Of a DNA stretch of 64,000 bases, positions 46,342-55,019 are shown piece by piece. This DNA comes from Thalassospira sp. MCCC 1A03138 (lineage in GTDB: Bacteria; Pseudomonadota; Alphaproteobacteria; Rhodospirillales; Thalassospiraceae). Below the pieces are notes generated by a model. The model was given only the letters and a program-made list of their open reading frames with translations. It ran no database searches and was not told the DNA's origin. The stretch is taken from assembly GCF_002115785.1 (NCBI RefSeq), contig NZ_JFJY01000005.1, forward strand, positions 288,802 to 352,801. The letters run 5' to 3'. Position 1 is the stretch's first letter, and every line of letters starts with the position of its first letter. The position numbers and the translations under genes are program-made.

Positions 46342-47534
46342 CGCTTCAAAAACCGGGCCAGTCCGTCCATCGCCCTGTGAATGCTGTCTTCCGATACCGC
46401 ATAACAGGCGCGGATATGGCCTGCCCCCTCTGGCCCGAATGCCTCGCCGGGCGCAAGGCCGATACCCTCGGACAGCAAAAGATCCTTGGTAAAGGAAAGC
46501 GTATCCTCAACGCCATCAACCCGGAAAAACGCATAGAACGCGCCGTCTGCTTCGGGCAGGTGGATGCGGTTCATGTCGCGCAAGCGTTCGATTATTGCTG
46601 CGCGTGCACGGCTATATCTGGCGCGCGAAGTTGTGACAAATTCCTCGCCCTGTTCAAGGGCGACAATGCCTGCCTGCTGAATGAACCCCGCCGGACAGGA
46701 CACATTGAATTCCATCAGCTTTTCAAGTTCACTGCCAACCCCCTTGGGTGCAGTGATCCAGCCCAACCGCCAACCTGTCATCGCCCAGCTTTTGGAAAAA
46801 CTGTTGATCACCATGATCCGCGTATCATCGCTGACATAGGGCACAAATGACGGTGCCACATCCGATCCGTCATAGATCAGGCGCGCATAAACCTCATCCG
46901 CGATCAGCCAGATACCCCGTTCAGTGGCAAATTCGACCAGCTTTTTCTGGTCCTCGGCGGGCATCACCCAGCCGGTCGGATTATTCGGCGAATTGATCAG
47001 GATCGCGCGCGTATCGGGCGCACAGGCGGCAATGAATTCATCGATATCAAGCTGCCAGCCGTCGTTCCCGGACCGCAACGGCACGGTTGTCACCTGCGCA
47101 CCCAGAACCTTTGGCATCGCAACAATGTTGGGCCAGATCGGGGCTGTGGTCACCATCCTGTCGCCCGCCTTCAGGATCGACTGCATCGCAATCATCAGGG
47201 CATTTAACCCCGATACCGTCACGGTGATGTTTTCACGATCCAGTGCCGTGCCATAAAGACGATTGCCATAAACCGCCAGCGCATCGCGAAGCGGTGTGAT
47301 CCCCCGGTTGGGCTGATAGAAAGTATCCCCCGCCTCAAGGGCCGCAATCGCCGCCTTGCGAATGAATTCCGGGGTTGGCTGATCAGGTTCGCCAAACCAT
47401 AGCGGCACGATATTTTCGCGCCCCATGCCCAGATGGGCGACTTCGCGGATCAGCGACGCCCCGATATCGCGGACATCCTTGCGGATACCGTCTACCGCAA
47501 AGGAAGAAGTCGGGATAACGTTCGAAACGGACAT
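46338..47534 (-). CDS. Class I/II pyridoxal-phosphate aminotransferase
   Basis: A 398-residue fold-type I aminotransferase. LWFGEPDQPTPEFI, NSPNNPTGWV (Asn-Asn-Pro motif), and INSFSKSWAMTGWRLGW with the PLP Lys are present, and HIRACYAVSE holds the carboxylate Arg. It is of the AspC/PatA-like type and the substrate is not determined. It ends overlapping the siroheme gene by four bases in convergent orientation, with no terminator in between, so the two transcripts overlap. Confidence 0.88.
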   Translation of the reverse strand: MSVSNVIPTSSFAVDGIRKDVRDIGASLIREVAHLGMGRENIVPLWFGEPDQPTPEFIRKAAIAALEAGDTFYQPNRGITPLRDALAVYGNRLYGTALDRENITVTVSGLNALMIAMQSILKAGDRMVTTAPIWPNIVAMPKVLGAQVTTVPLRSGNDGWQLDIDEFIAACAPDTRAILINSPNNPTGWVMPAEDQKKLVEFATERGIWLIADEVYARLIYDGSDVAPSFVPYVSDDTRIMVINSFSKSWAMTGWRLGWITAPKGVGSELEKLMEFNVSCPAGFIQQAGIVALEQGEEFVTTSRARYSRARAAIIERLRDMNRIHLPEADGAFYAFFRVDGVEDTLSFTKDLLLSEGIGLAPGEAFGPEGAGHIRACYAVSEDSIHRAMDGLARFLKR

Positions 47535-47702
47535 ATGGAGCGCCCCGATAAAAATTGAATTACCATACAGACAACAGCCAATCCCGTTTTCAACGCCCCG
47601 TCAATCGGGCAATTTCCAATCGGCATCATCACGCGTGCATGATTGCCCCAAAGACCGTGATAGGATTATGATGCGCCTGCAATGATTTAACCGGAAACCA
47701 GA

Positions 47703-48338
47703 ATGTTTGATGCCCGCCTGCGCCCCCTGATCGACAAACCGCTCAATGCCGTTGCCCGCCAGCTATCGGGAAGTGGCATCACGCCCAACATGGTCACCGG
47801 CCTTGGTTTTGTCTTTGGTCTTCTGGCTGCCGCCGCACTCGCCTTCCGGCTTGATCACATCGCGCTTGGCCTGATTTTGCTCAGCCGCATCATGGATGGT
47901 CTTGATGGCGCCGTTGCCCGCCATACCCAGCCGCGATCCCGCCATGCCGGGTCAAAATCACAGGAAAGCGACCTTGGCGGCTATTACGATATTGTCGCTG
48001 ATTTCCTGTTTTATGCTGGCATCATTCTGGCCTTTGCCATCGGGCGGCCGGAACACGCGCTGATGGCGGCGTTCCTGATTTTCTGTTTTGTCGGCACCGG
48101 ATCAAGTTTTCTGGCCTATGCGATCATCGCGGCCAAAACCGGCCGCAACCATGAAACACAGGGCAAGAAAAGCTTCTATTACCTGACCGGCATTACCGAA
48201 GGCAGCGAAACCATCCTGATTCTTGTGCTAATATGCGTTTTCCCGCAATGGTTTAATCAGATTGCCGGGATTTTCGGGGCGTTATGTCTTCTGACGACGG
48301 CGGGCCGCGTGATGCAGGCACGTCGGGACTTCGGATAA
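47703..48338 (+). CDS. CDP-alcohol phosphatidyltransferase family protein
   Basis: A 211-residue membrane enzyme of the phosphatidyltransferase family, which joins a CDP-activated lipid and an alcohol. The signature DGLDGAVAR then GGYYDIVAD is present, holding the four Asp and Gly-Ala-Arg residues that bind the CDP group and metal. The usual eight-residue gap between the two halves is enlarged to about 18 residues by a charged insertion. Six hydrophobic segments are visible. The alcohol substrate is unknown. A weak ribosome site (GGAAACCAGA) precedes the ATG. Confidence 0.82.
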   Translation: MFDARLRPLIDKPLNAVARQLSGSGITPNMVTGLGFVFGLLAAAALAFRLDHIALGLILLSRIMDGLDGAVARHTQPRSRHAGSKSQESDLGGYYDIVADFLFYAGIILAFAIGRPEHALMAAFLIFCFVGTGSSFLAYAIIAAKTGRNHETQGKKSFYYLTGITEGSETILILVLICVFPQWFNQIAGIFGALCLLTTAGRVMQARRDFG

Positions 48339-48446
48339 GGCAAATATCCCACGTTGGGGAAACTTGAAGTCGTGATCGGCGCGCGCCATATCAAACAGTC
48401 TTATAACACAAACAATAATCTTCTTTTTCAACCGGTTCGGCAAAAT

Positions 48447-49589
48447 ATGAACAAGCACGAAGATCGCGCATCAAGACCGGTAAAGAAGCCCGGATTGTCC
48501 ATCCGTTTTTGCACCATCACCGCCGCGGCCATGATGCTGTTTGGCTGCGATGATAGCGGCCCGATCAAAATCGGTTTCATCGCTGGTATTTCCGGTGACG
48601 GTGCCGATACCGGGATCGCGGCCCTTCACGCGATGGAACTTGCCGCCCAGCAGGTCAACGAAAAAGGCGGCATCCATGGCCGGTCGCTTGAAATCATTGC
48701 CCGCGATGATAAAAAAAATCCGCAAACCGCGCAGGATGCGGTTCACGAATTCAAGGAACTTGGCGTCACCGCGATCATTGGCCCGATCATCAGCTCAATC
48801 GGCATGGCGATGCTGCCGGTGATCAACGAACTTGATATCGTGGCCATATCGCCCACCGCCTCCGCCGCAGAATTCGCCGGCCTTCGCGATAACTTTTTCC
48901 GCATGAATTCGACAACCCGTGAAAATGCCGATGCCTACGCCAGACGCAATATCGACAAGGGACGCATGCGCATTTCGCTTGCGCTGGACGGTGAAAACGA
49001 AGCTTTCACCGAAAGCTGGTATCGTGAATTTCTGCTGACCTTTGACAAGCTTGGCGGTCGGGTCCTTTCAAAAGTCTGGTTCAACACCGCCGATACCAAC
49101 AAACCGGATGTCGCCCGGCAACTTCTGGCCGATAATCCCGATGCGATCATCTTTGTTGCCAACGGTGTAGACAGTGCCGAACTGGCAAAGGAAATCCGCG
49201 AAACGGATCGCGATATCCCGCTTTCGACCGCCGAATGGGCCGGCACAGAACAATTGATCACCTTCGGCGGGGACGCTGTCGAAGGCATGGAACTGCTGCA
49301 AACCTATGATCGTTATGCCACCAACCCGCGCTACCAGAAATTTGTCGCCGATTACCGTCAGAAATTCAATGAACAGCCTGGCTATACAAGTGTCCTGGCC
49401 TATGATGCGATGACCGTTTTGGTCGCAGCCCTTGAAACCCGGGCACCCGATCAACCGCTTTCCGATGCCCTTGCAACCCTGCCACCGCAACAGGGCCTGC
49501 ATCAGGAATTGATGTTTGATCAGTTCGGCGACGGCAAACGTGATGCCTATTTCGTAAAAATCAAAAACGGGCAGTTCATTCTGGAATAA
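48447..49589 (+). CDS. Branched-chain amino-acid-type ABC binding lipoprotein
   Basis: A 380-residue periplasmic binding protein of the LivJ/receptor-ligand family. KIGFIAGISGDGADTGIAAL, QQVNEKGGIHGRSLEIIARD and AIIGPIISSIGMAMLP are typical. A signal ending in MLFGC gives a lipobox, so it is likely a lipoprotein. No permease or ATPase genes lie beside it, so it is an orphan. The ATG at 48447 is the Met starting a plausible basic signal; an open frame extends to 48354. The ribosome site is weak. A terminator follows. Confidence 0.8.
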   Translation: MNKHEDRASRPVKKPGLSIRFCTITAAAMMLFGCDDSGPIKIGFIAGISGDGADTGIAALHAMELAAQQVNEKGGIHGRSLEIIARDDKKNPQTAQDAVHEFKELGVTAIIGPIISSIGMAMLPVINELDIVAISPTASAAEFAGLRDNFFRMNSTTRENADAYARRNIDKGRMRISLALDGENEAFTESWYREFLLTFDKLGGRVLSKVWFNTADTNKPDVARQLLADNPDAIIFVANGVDSAELAKEIRETDRDIPLSTAEWAGTEQLITFGGDAVEGMELLQTYDRYATNPRYQKFVADYRQKFNEQPGYTSVLAYDAMTVLVAALETRAPDQPLSDALATLPPQQGLHQELMFDQFGDGKRDAYFVKIKNGQFILE

Positions 49590-49590
49590 A

Positions 49591-49616
49591 AAAAGCCCCG
49601 ACGGATCGGGGCTTTT
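49591..49616. terminator. Bidirectional terminator after the binding lipoprotein
   Basis: AAAAGCCCCG (49591-49600) pairs with CGGGGCTTTT (49607-49616) around a 6-base loop. It serves the lipoprotein gene and possibly the convergent small gene. Confidence 0.88.
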
Positions 49617-49635
49617 GTTGGTCTGGATTGACAGA

Positions 49636-49983
49636 TCAATGATCTGATTCTTCGACAAAATTCTCAGAAAGGCCGGTATCATATTCCATGCCCTCGCGGG
49701 TCAGAACGATGCTGGCCGGATACCCTTCGCGCGCCAGTCCCTTGCGCGCCAAAGCCACCCAGACCGCCGGATTGGCAAAGCCGCTGGCGTCGCGCGCGGC
49801 AACCACAAACTTGCCGACATGAACATGATCCCCATGCGCATGCGGAATACGCAAAAGGGTCGCATCGCCGGTAGCCTCATCAATCGAACCCGAATTCGGG
49901 TCCTTGGCGATAATCTGCGCCAGCACAAGCGTGCGCAGCTGCAGGTTATTGAGCTTCAGCGGATTTTTGCGTTGTACCGGCAT
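49636..49983 (-). CDS. Conserved hypothetical protein, small
   Basis: A 115-residue soluble protein of unknown function. The sequence is even in composition, with LKLNNLQLRTLVLAQIIAKD near the start, a His-rich RIPHAHGDHVHVGKFVV turn in the middle, and ALARKGLAREGYPASIVLTR near the end. The His-x-His pattern could bind metal (inference). The ATG at 49983 has AGGA upstream and is preferred to a start at 50046. It is followed by the shared terminator. Confidence 0.55.
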   Translation of the reverse strand: MPVQRKNPLKLNNLQLRTLVLAQIIAKDPNSGSIDEATGDATLLRIPHAHGDHVHVGKFVVAARDASGFANPAVWVALARKGLAREGYPASIVLTREGMEYDTGLSENFVEESDH

Positions 49984-50061
49984 AATGTCGTCCTGATGAT
50001 TTGAAACTGTTGGCCCACATATCTGCGAGTGCGCGCAAATATTCAAGCCCTGATTTGTTTA

Positions 50062-50316
50062 TCACGCACCACCTGCCAGCATTTTGCGTAATTTCCGGTC
50101 ACGCTTTAAATGCCATTCGCGGCTCATCGCCTCGCCAAAGGTGCGGAACCGTTCGACATAAACAAGGTCCCATTGCCGCCCGCGCGTCGTCTTTGCCCCC
50201 TTGCCACTGTTATGCGTGGCAAGCCGCGCCTCGACATCGGTTGACCAGCCGACATAGGTGCGCGGGCGGGGAACCTCCCGCTCGCGCAACACATAGACAA
50301 AGGTGAATGACGCCAT
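50062..50316 (-). CDS. GIY-YIG domain protein (UPF0213-like)
   Basis: An 84-residue small nuclease-fold protein. FVYVL and RTYVGWSTD correspond to the GIY and YIG halves, followed by RLATHNSG and a C-terminal EWHLKRDRKLRKML with the conserved acidic residue. This YhbQ-type family may act on DNA ends but its role is not fixed. The ATG at 50316 is used; an ATG at 50343 has no ribosome site. Confidence 0.78.
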   Translation of the reverse strand: MASFTFVYVLREREVPRPRTYVGWSTDVEARLATHNSGKGAKTTRGRQWDLVYVERFRTFGEAMSREWHLKRDRKLRKMLAGGA

Positions 50317-50347
50317 GCTAGCACCACCCTTTGCGCCGGGCATTTGG

Positions 50348-50399
50348 TGATATGCTGGATTTCGTTGCAGACCGCCCTGTAGCGAAAGACGACATATCA
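50348..50399 (-). repeat. Imperfect 52-base inverted repeat at the SDR 3' end
   Basis: TTTCGTTGCAG (50360-50370) pairs with CTGTAGCGAAA (50377-50387), with two G-U pairs and a 6-base loop. An outer pair is TGATATG (50348-50354) with CATATCA (50393-50399). It covers the SDR stop codon and lies before the GIY-YIG gene. It may be an intercistronic hairpin or weak terminator. Confidence 0.45.
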
Positions 50400-51179
50400 G
50401 CCCATGGTGGAGTTGAAGGCCCCACCATCAAGCAGTACATTCTGTCCGACCATAAACTTTGCATGCTCGCTGCACATGAAGGCACAGGTTGCCCCGAAAT
50501 CAATCGGATCACCAAAACGCCCGGTCGGAAGACCCGCCTGCGTTTTGGCGCGCGCCTCGTCAAGGCTGATATCCTCGTTCTTCGCCCGATTGGTCATCAA
50601 TGCATTGATACGATCAGTATCATGCTGCCCCGGCAGCAGGTTATTCATGATCACGCCATCCTTGGCCACCTGGCGTGCGGTCCCGGCCACAAAGCCGGTC
50701 AACCCGGCCCGTGCCGCATTCGAAAGCCCCAGATGCGGGATTGGCGATTTGACCGAACCCGACGTGATATTAACAATCCGGCCCCATTTGCGCGAAATCA
50801 TGCCCGGCAGAACCGCCGTCGCCAGCAGGATCGGGGTCAGCATGTTGGACTGAACCGCGGCTTCCCATTCGGCCTGCCCCCAGTCGGACCAGACACCGGG
50901 CGGCGGACCACCGGCATTATTCACCAGAATATCGGGCATGCCTTCGGCCGCCAGAACCTTGTTGCGGCCCTCTTCGGTGGTGATGTCACACGCAACCGTC
51001 GTGACTTTCACGCCAAACGTATCGCGAATATATTCCGCCGTTTCGTTTAACGGCCCTTCGGAACGCGCATTCAGCGTCAGATCAACACCGGCCTCGGCCA
51101 GCTTGATCGCGCATCCACGACCAAGTCCCTTTGATGACGCGCAGACAATCGCCTTGCGGCCCTTGATTCCCAGATCCAA
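50397..51179 (-). CDS. Short-chain dehydrogenase/reductase with atypical active site
   Basis: A 260-residue SDR. The cofactor motif SSKGLGRGCA (about residues 15-24), DILVNNAGG and VNITSGS are seen. At the catalytic position the usual Tyr-x3-Lys is replaced: LGLSNAARAGL has Leu-Ser-Asn-Ala-Ala-Arg. This SNxxR form defines an SDR subgroup found in many bacteria, often called 3-oxoacyl-ACP reductase-like, with uncertain activity. A 314-base regulatory gap lies upstream. Confidence 0.85.
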   Translation of the reverse strand: MDLGIKGRKAIVCASSKGLGRGCAIKLAEAGVDLTLNARSEGPLNETAEYIRDTFGVKVTTVACDITTEEGRNKVLAAEGMPDILVNNAGGPPPGVWSDWGQAEWEAAVQSNMLTPILLATAVLPGMISRKWGRIVNITSGSVKSPIPHLGLSNAARAGLTGFVAGTARQVAKDGVIMNNLLPGQHDTDRINALMTNRAKNEDISLDEARAKTQAGLPTGRFGDPIDFGATCAFMCSEHAKFMVGQNVLLDGGAFNSTMG

Positions 51180-51493
51180 TGGATCCTCCCATTCTGGAGT
51201 TCTTGCAATGGCAGGAATTTAGACCGCACGCCTTCAAGGGTCAAACGCACTTCCACAATTTGGAATGATTTAAAAACCGAATATTCCAAAACACACGAGC
51301 AATGCGCACAATCATTGTGTTCTGCAGCTTGGGAAAGGAAGCATTTTGTAACGTATCGGACGTTTCCGAGCCACAAAGTGCTGTCTTCTGTTGCAGGCTA
51401 TTGGTTTGTATCTTACCGTATAGGTAATAAACAGGCAGCCTGAATCAAAGGCTTAGATCGTCTCGGTTGCTTGCTAGGGACACAGCATAGCGC
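51180..51493. other. Divergent intergenic region, SDR and AraC regulator
   Basis: No gene seen in 314 bases. It becomes AT-rich toward the AraC gene. It holds an inverted repeat, TTTGGAAT (51259-51266) with ATTCCAAA (51283-51290), 80 bases upstream of the SDR ATG. No -10/-35 pair stands out. Confidence 0.5.
51259..51290 (-). promoter_or_regulatory. Candidate operator upstream of the SDR gene
   Basis: TTTGGAAT and ATTCCAAA are 8-base perfect arms separated by 16 bases. The position is suitable for a regulator of the SDR gene or of the divergent AraC gene. Confidence 0.35.
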
Positions 51494-52471
51494 ATGGTAT
51501 TGCATTCGAAATTCACAGTAATTCGGTCAAAAGATTTGGCTGAGCTACAGGAATTCGTTTCTGATTTTTCTTCACCACTGCGACTGAGGATCAATCGAAA
51601 AGGGGACGAGATTGATGCCGATATGGCGCTTGCCATGATCGGGAACCAACCGTTTTTGCATGGAACGTTCGGGACTGCACGTGTCGACTGGCAGTCTGCC
51701 GGGGAAGGCAGCGATACAATGATGCTGTTTGTCCCGACCGATGGTTGGGGCGAAATCACCCACCTTGGCCGCACGTGGGATCTGACACCCAACCAAGGCA
51801 TGATGCGCGACCTAAGTATCGAGACAACAGCCTATCAGGAACAGTTTCATTCCTATGTCCTGCCGATCTCTAAAACCCGGATCAGGGAACATGCAAGAAA
51901 CCTTGGTGGGGAGCTTATGGGACTTTACCCGATAGAATTTGATCCGGTTGCCAATCTTACGACCTCTGGTGGGCAAATGATCCGGCACTATATGCAATTT
52001 CTGGCAAGTTCCCTTAATCACGGGCTGATGGATAAGCCAAATAAATTAGTGACTTCACAGGCCTGCGATCTTTTGCTGACACATATACTGACCCAACTGA
52101 AAAGCAATGTGCAGGATATCCTCACCGGTCAGGAAGTTTCGCGTGTCGTTCCTCGCCATGTCAAGCGCGCTCAGGACTATATCCATGCGAACCCGTCTGA
52201 AACTCTTGACATGGTGTCATTGTCAGAAACTGCCGAGTGCAGTTACCGCACTTTGCAACGCGGCTTCATTAATGCCTTTGGGCTGACGCCGCGACAGTAT
52301 ATTCGCAAGGTTCGTCTACAGCTTGTTCGCAATGATCTGATGTCAACTGACGTCACGGACCCAGTTGCGACCATCGCCCGGCGATGGGGCTTTGGCCATA
52401 TGGGACGTTTCGCACAGGAATATATACAAGAATTTGGCGAACGTCCGACCAAAACAGCACGCGAAGCGTAG
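51494..52471 (+). CDS. AraC-family transcriptional regulator
   Basis: A 325-residue regulator. The N-terminal two thirds is an AraC-binding-type sensor domain of uncertain ligand (AraC_binding_2-like). The C-terminal HTH pair runs from about residue 220: VKRAQDYIHANPSETLDMVS, then CSYRTLQRGFINAFGLTPRQ, and the second HTH, VATIARRWGFGHMGRFAQEY. Base composition is less GC-rich than the neighbours. The inverse autotransporter gene begins about 200 bases downstream on the same strand and could be its target (inference). Confidence 0.85.
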   Translation: MVLHSKFTVIRSKDLAELQEFVSDFSSPLRLRINRKGDEIDADMALAMIGNQPFLHGTFGTARVDWQSAGEGSDTMMLFVPTDGWGEITHLGRTWDLTPNQGMMRDLSIETTAYQEQFHSYVLPISKTRIREHARNLGGELMGLYPIEFDPVANLTTSGGQMIRHYMQFLASSLNHGLMDKPNKLVTSQACDLLLTHILTQLKSNVQDILTGQEVSRVVPRHVKRAQDYIHANPSETLDMVSLSETAECSYRTLQRGFINAFGLTPRQYIRKVRLQLVRNDLMSTDVTDPVATIARRWGFGHMGRFAQEYIQEFGERPTKTAREA

Positions 52472-52667
52472 GCCAAAATATCCGATTTCGGACACCACTA
52501 TCCACTTCACGACAAAAAGTAATCGTCGCAGAAATCCGCGATTGTATGACGCGTGGTTGTTACCTACACCACGTGGCAACAGGCGCTGGGAAAACAGCGC
52601 AAAAACAATTCAACAGGATGTCGGACAAGCTTTGTCATTTTCTGAAAGGCTTCTGCAAGGTCACCCG

Positions 52668-54287
52668 ATGAAGATCGCTTATATACGCCCCCGGTTTTCC
52701 GCGTGGCTGGTGCTGATGGCACTTGCCTGTCCAATGGAAGAGGCCAAGGCAGAAGAAGGCGACACTCCCAAATGGGGACCGCATCTTGACCTTGAAGGCA
52801 AGGCAGGCACAAACCGTAATCTGGGTGAAGTCGATCTTTTCATGCCGCTTCTTCAGAATGAAGATACGCTGTTCTTTACTAATTTACGTACGCGCATGGA
52901 TGATGGCAGCAGTGTTGAAGGCAATTTTGGCGTTGGACTACGCCATATGCTTGGCAGTGGCTGGAATGTTGGCAGCATTGCTTATTTTGACCGGCGCAAA
53001 AGCGAATGGGATAATTATTACAATCAGATCACGCTGGGGCTTGAGGCCTTGTCCACCGATTGGGATTTTCGTAGCAACGCCTATATCCCGCAGGGAAGCC
53101 GTGTTCGCAGTGTTGACGCCTTGAACGAGGTCAGCCTGTCGGGCACAACCATCAGCTTCCGTGGCGGCGAAGAACGCAGCATGGCTGGCTTTGATGGCGA
53201 AATCGGTTGGCGTCTACCGGTCTATGAACCAGAAGAACCCCGGCAAATCAGACTGTTCGCCGGTGGATATCATTTCTTTGCCGACGAGGTCGCGGACATA
53301 ACCGGTCCGCGACTGCGGGCTGAAATGGCATTCGACGAGGTCCCCTGGCTTTGGGACGGATCACGCTTTTCCATCGGCAGCGAATGGCAACATGACAATC
53401 CGCGCGGTTCACAAGGTTTCGTGACGGCACGCCTTCGTATTCCGCTGCAATTCTTTGGTTCAGGCCGTAAACGCCTGACACCGATGGAACGGCGCATGAC
53501 TGATCCGGTGGTCCGTGACATTGATATTGTCAGCCAAGCTGGCGCCTTCGGCCCGGTTGAAACCGCCACAGAAACAGCCGATGGCCAAACTTTGACGGTT
53601 ATCAACGCCTCATCGGTGGCCGATACAGGTGAATTCAATACTGCCCTAGGCACAGCAGGGGCCAATACGGTTATCATTGACGGAACAATTGATGTAACGA
53701 CCCAAGTCAATATGGAAGCAGGTCAAACGCTGGTCGGGTCCGGCAATATCACAGTCAAATCCCCTTCCGGTCGCGAAGCGATCCTGACTGTCTCTGGCGG
53801 TAAAATCGCGGCGACGGACCAAAATAGCCCCTATGCTCTGTTAATGAGAGACAATACCAAACTGATCGGAATGACCGTCAGCAATTCGGATAACGGTGGG
53901 ACTGGCATTTTTGCCGTTCGCGCTGACAACACAACCGGCGTCACAATCGAAAACAGTACGCTCACGGCCTTCGGTGCGACGGGGGGCGGCGTCGGCATTG
54001 ATGCGCGTAATTCAACCAATCTGGTGGTTCGCAATAACACCATATCGCCATCATCAAATACCGCCGGTGCGGTCGGAATTATCATTTCAAATTCCACCAA
54101 CCCCACCATTGCCAACAACACGTTTTCGTTTTCAACAGGCACCCTTAAAACTGTTATTTCTTCTAGTGGCGCAGGAACAACAAGCTTCAACGCTGCCTCT
54201 ACCGGGAACACGACAAATGATGGCAGTTGTAACCTTTCCGGTGCAACGACAGGCTCTGTGGGCTTTAGCACCATCAACTGCCAATAG
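52668..54287 (+). CDS. Inverse autotransporter (intimin/invasin-type barrel) with beta-helix passenger
   Basis: A 539-residue outer membrane protein. The signal peptide core is FSAWLVLMALACPMEEAKA. Residues from about 30 to 285 form the type Ve barrel: GLRHMLGSGWNVGSIAYFDR and FGSGRKRLTPMERRMTDPVV, the latter a typical post-barrel motif. Residues from about 330 to 520 are a right-handed beta-helix with runs such as NSTNLVVRNNTISPSSNTAG. The C-terminal end has a pair of Cys (GSCNLSG and TINCQ) that could form a disulfide. The ATG at 52668 has AAGG eight bases upstream. Likely a surface adhesin or surface-exposed domain. Confidence 0.8.
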   Translation: MKIAYIRPRFSAWLVLMALACPMEEAKAEEGDTPKWGPHLDLEGKAGTNRNLGEVDLFMPLLQNEDTLFFTNLRTRMDDGSSVEGNFGVGLRHMLGSGWNVGSIAYFDRRKSEWDNYYNQITLGLEALSTDWDFRSNAYIPQGSRVRSVDALNEVSLSGTTISFRGGEERSMAGFDGEIGWRLPVYEPEEPRQIRLFAGGYHFFADEVADITGPRLRAEMAFDEVPWLWDGSRFSIGSEWQHDNPRGSQGFVTARLRIPLQFFGSGRKRLTPMERRMTDPVVRDIDIVSQAGAFGPVETATETADGQTLTVINASSVADTGEFNTALGTAGANTVIIDGTIDVTTQVNMEAGQTLVGSGNITVKSPSGREAILTVSGGKIAATDQNSPYALLMRDNTKLIGMTVSNSDNGGTGIFAVRADNTTGVTIENSTLTAFGATGGGVGIDARNSTNLVVRNNTISPSSNTAGAVGIIISNSTNPTIANNTFSFSTGTLKTVISSSGAGTTSFNAASTGNTTNDGSCNLSGATTGSVGFSTINCQ

Positions 54288-54323
54288 ATCAAACGTTTGT
54301 TAATCGATTAAATGCAAAACGTT

Positions 54324-54983
54324 TTAACCAAACACCGTATCATGCGCCGCGACATAGGCCATGGCGGCCTTTGAAACGTCACTGGCCGTCATACCGGGCT
54401 TATAGATGCCGGACCCAAGCCCAAAACCGTCACAACCGGCCTTGGCATAGGTCGCAAAATCATCCGGCCCGACCCCGCCAACCGCATAGACCGGCATGTC
54501 TTTTGGCAATACGGCGCGCATTGCCTTGATGCCCTCCGCACCGATGATGCTGGCCGGAAAGATTTTAAGCCCGCTTGCACCGGCCCTGATCGCGGCAAAA
54601 CATTCGCTCGGTGTCAGAACACCGGGCCACGATCCAAGGCCCAATTCCTTGGTTCTGGCGATCACCTCGATATCGCAATTGGGCGATACGATGAATTCAC
54701 CCTTGGCCGACCTGACCCGTTCGACGTCTTCAGCTGTCAAAACCGTCCCCGCCCCGATCAATGCCGCCGCGCCAACTTCATCCTTCATCGCCGCAATGCT
54801 TTTAAGCGGTTCGGGGGAATTGAGCGGTACCTCGATCATGGTGATCCCGGCATCCACAAGCGCGCGTGCCGTCCCGGCCGCCTCATCGGGTTTCACCCCG
54901 CGCAGGATGGCAATCAGCTTGCGATGGGAAACCGTTTCCACCGCGTCCGTGATCTGTGAATTTACCGAAGTCGGATATGCCAT
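54324..54983 (-). CDS. dgoA: 2-dehydro-3-deoxy-6-phosphogalactonate aldolase
   Basis: A 219-residue class I aldolase that splits KDPGal to pyruvate and glyceraldehyde 3-phosphate in galactonate breakdown (De Ley-Doudoroff pathway). IEVPLNSPEPLKSI contains the catalytic Glu, SPNCDIEVI the phosphate loop, and GLKIFPASIIGAEGIKAMRA the Schiff-base Lys. It differs from the KDPG aldolase EDA by the DgoA-type LNSPEP block. It is cotranscribed with the kinase gene upstream. Confidence 0.9.
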   Translation of the reverse strand: MAYPTSVNSQITDAVETVSHRKLIAILRGVKPDEAAGTARALVDAGITMIEVPLNSPEPLKSIAAMKDEVGAAALIGAGTVLTAEDVERVRSAKGEFIVSPNCDIEVIARTKELGLGSWPGVLTPSECFAAIRAGASGLKIFPASIIGAEGIKAMRAVLPKDMPVYAVGGVGPDDFATYAKAGCDGFGLGSGIYKPGMTASDVSKAAMAYVAAHDTVFG

Positions 54984-55019
54984 GTTACACCTGCGAAACC
55001 TTAAAAAACCAAAATACTG

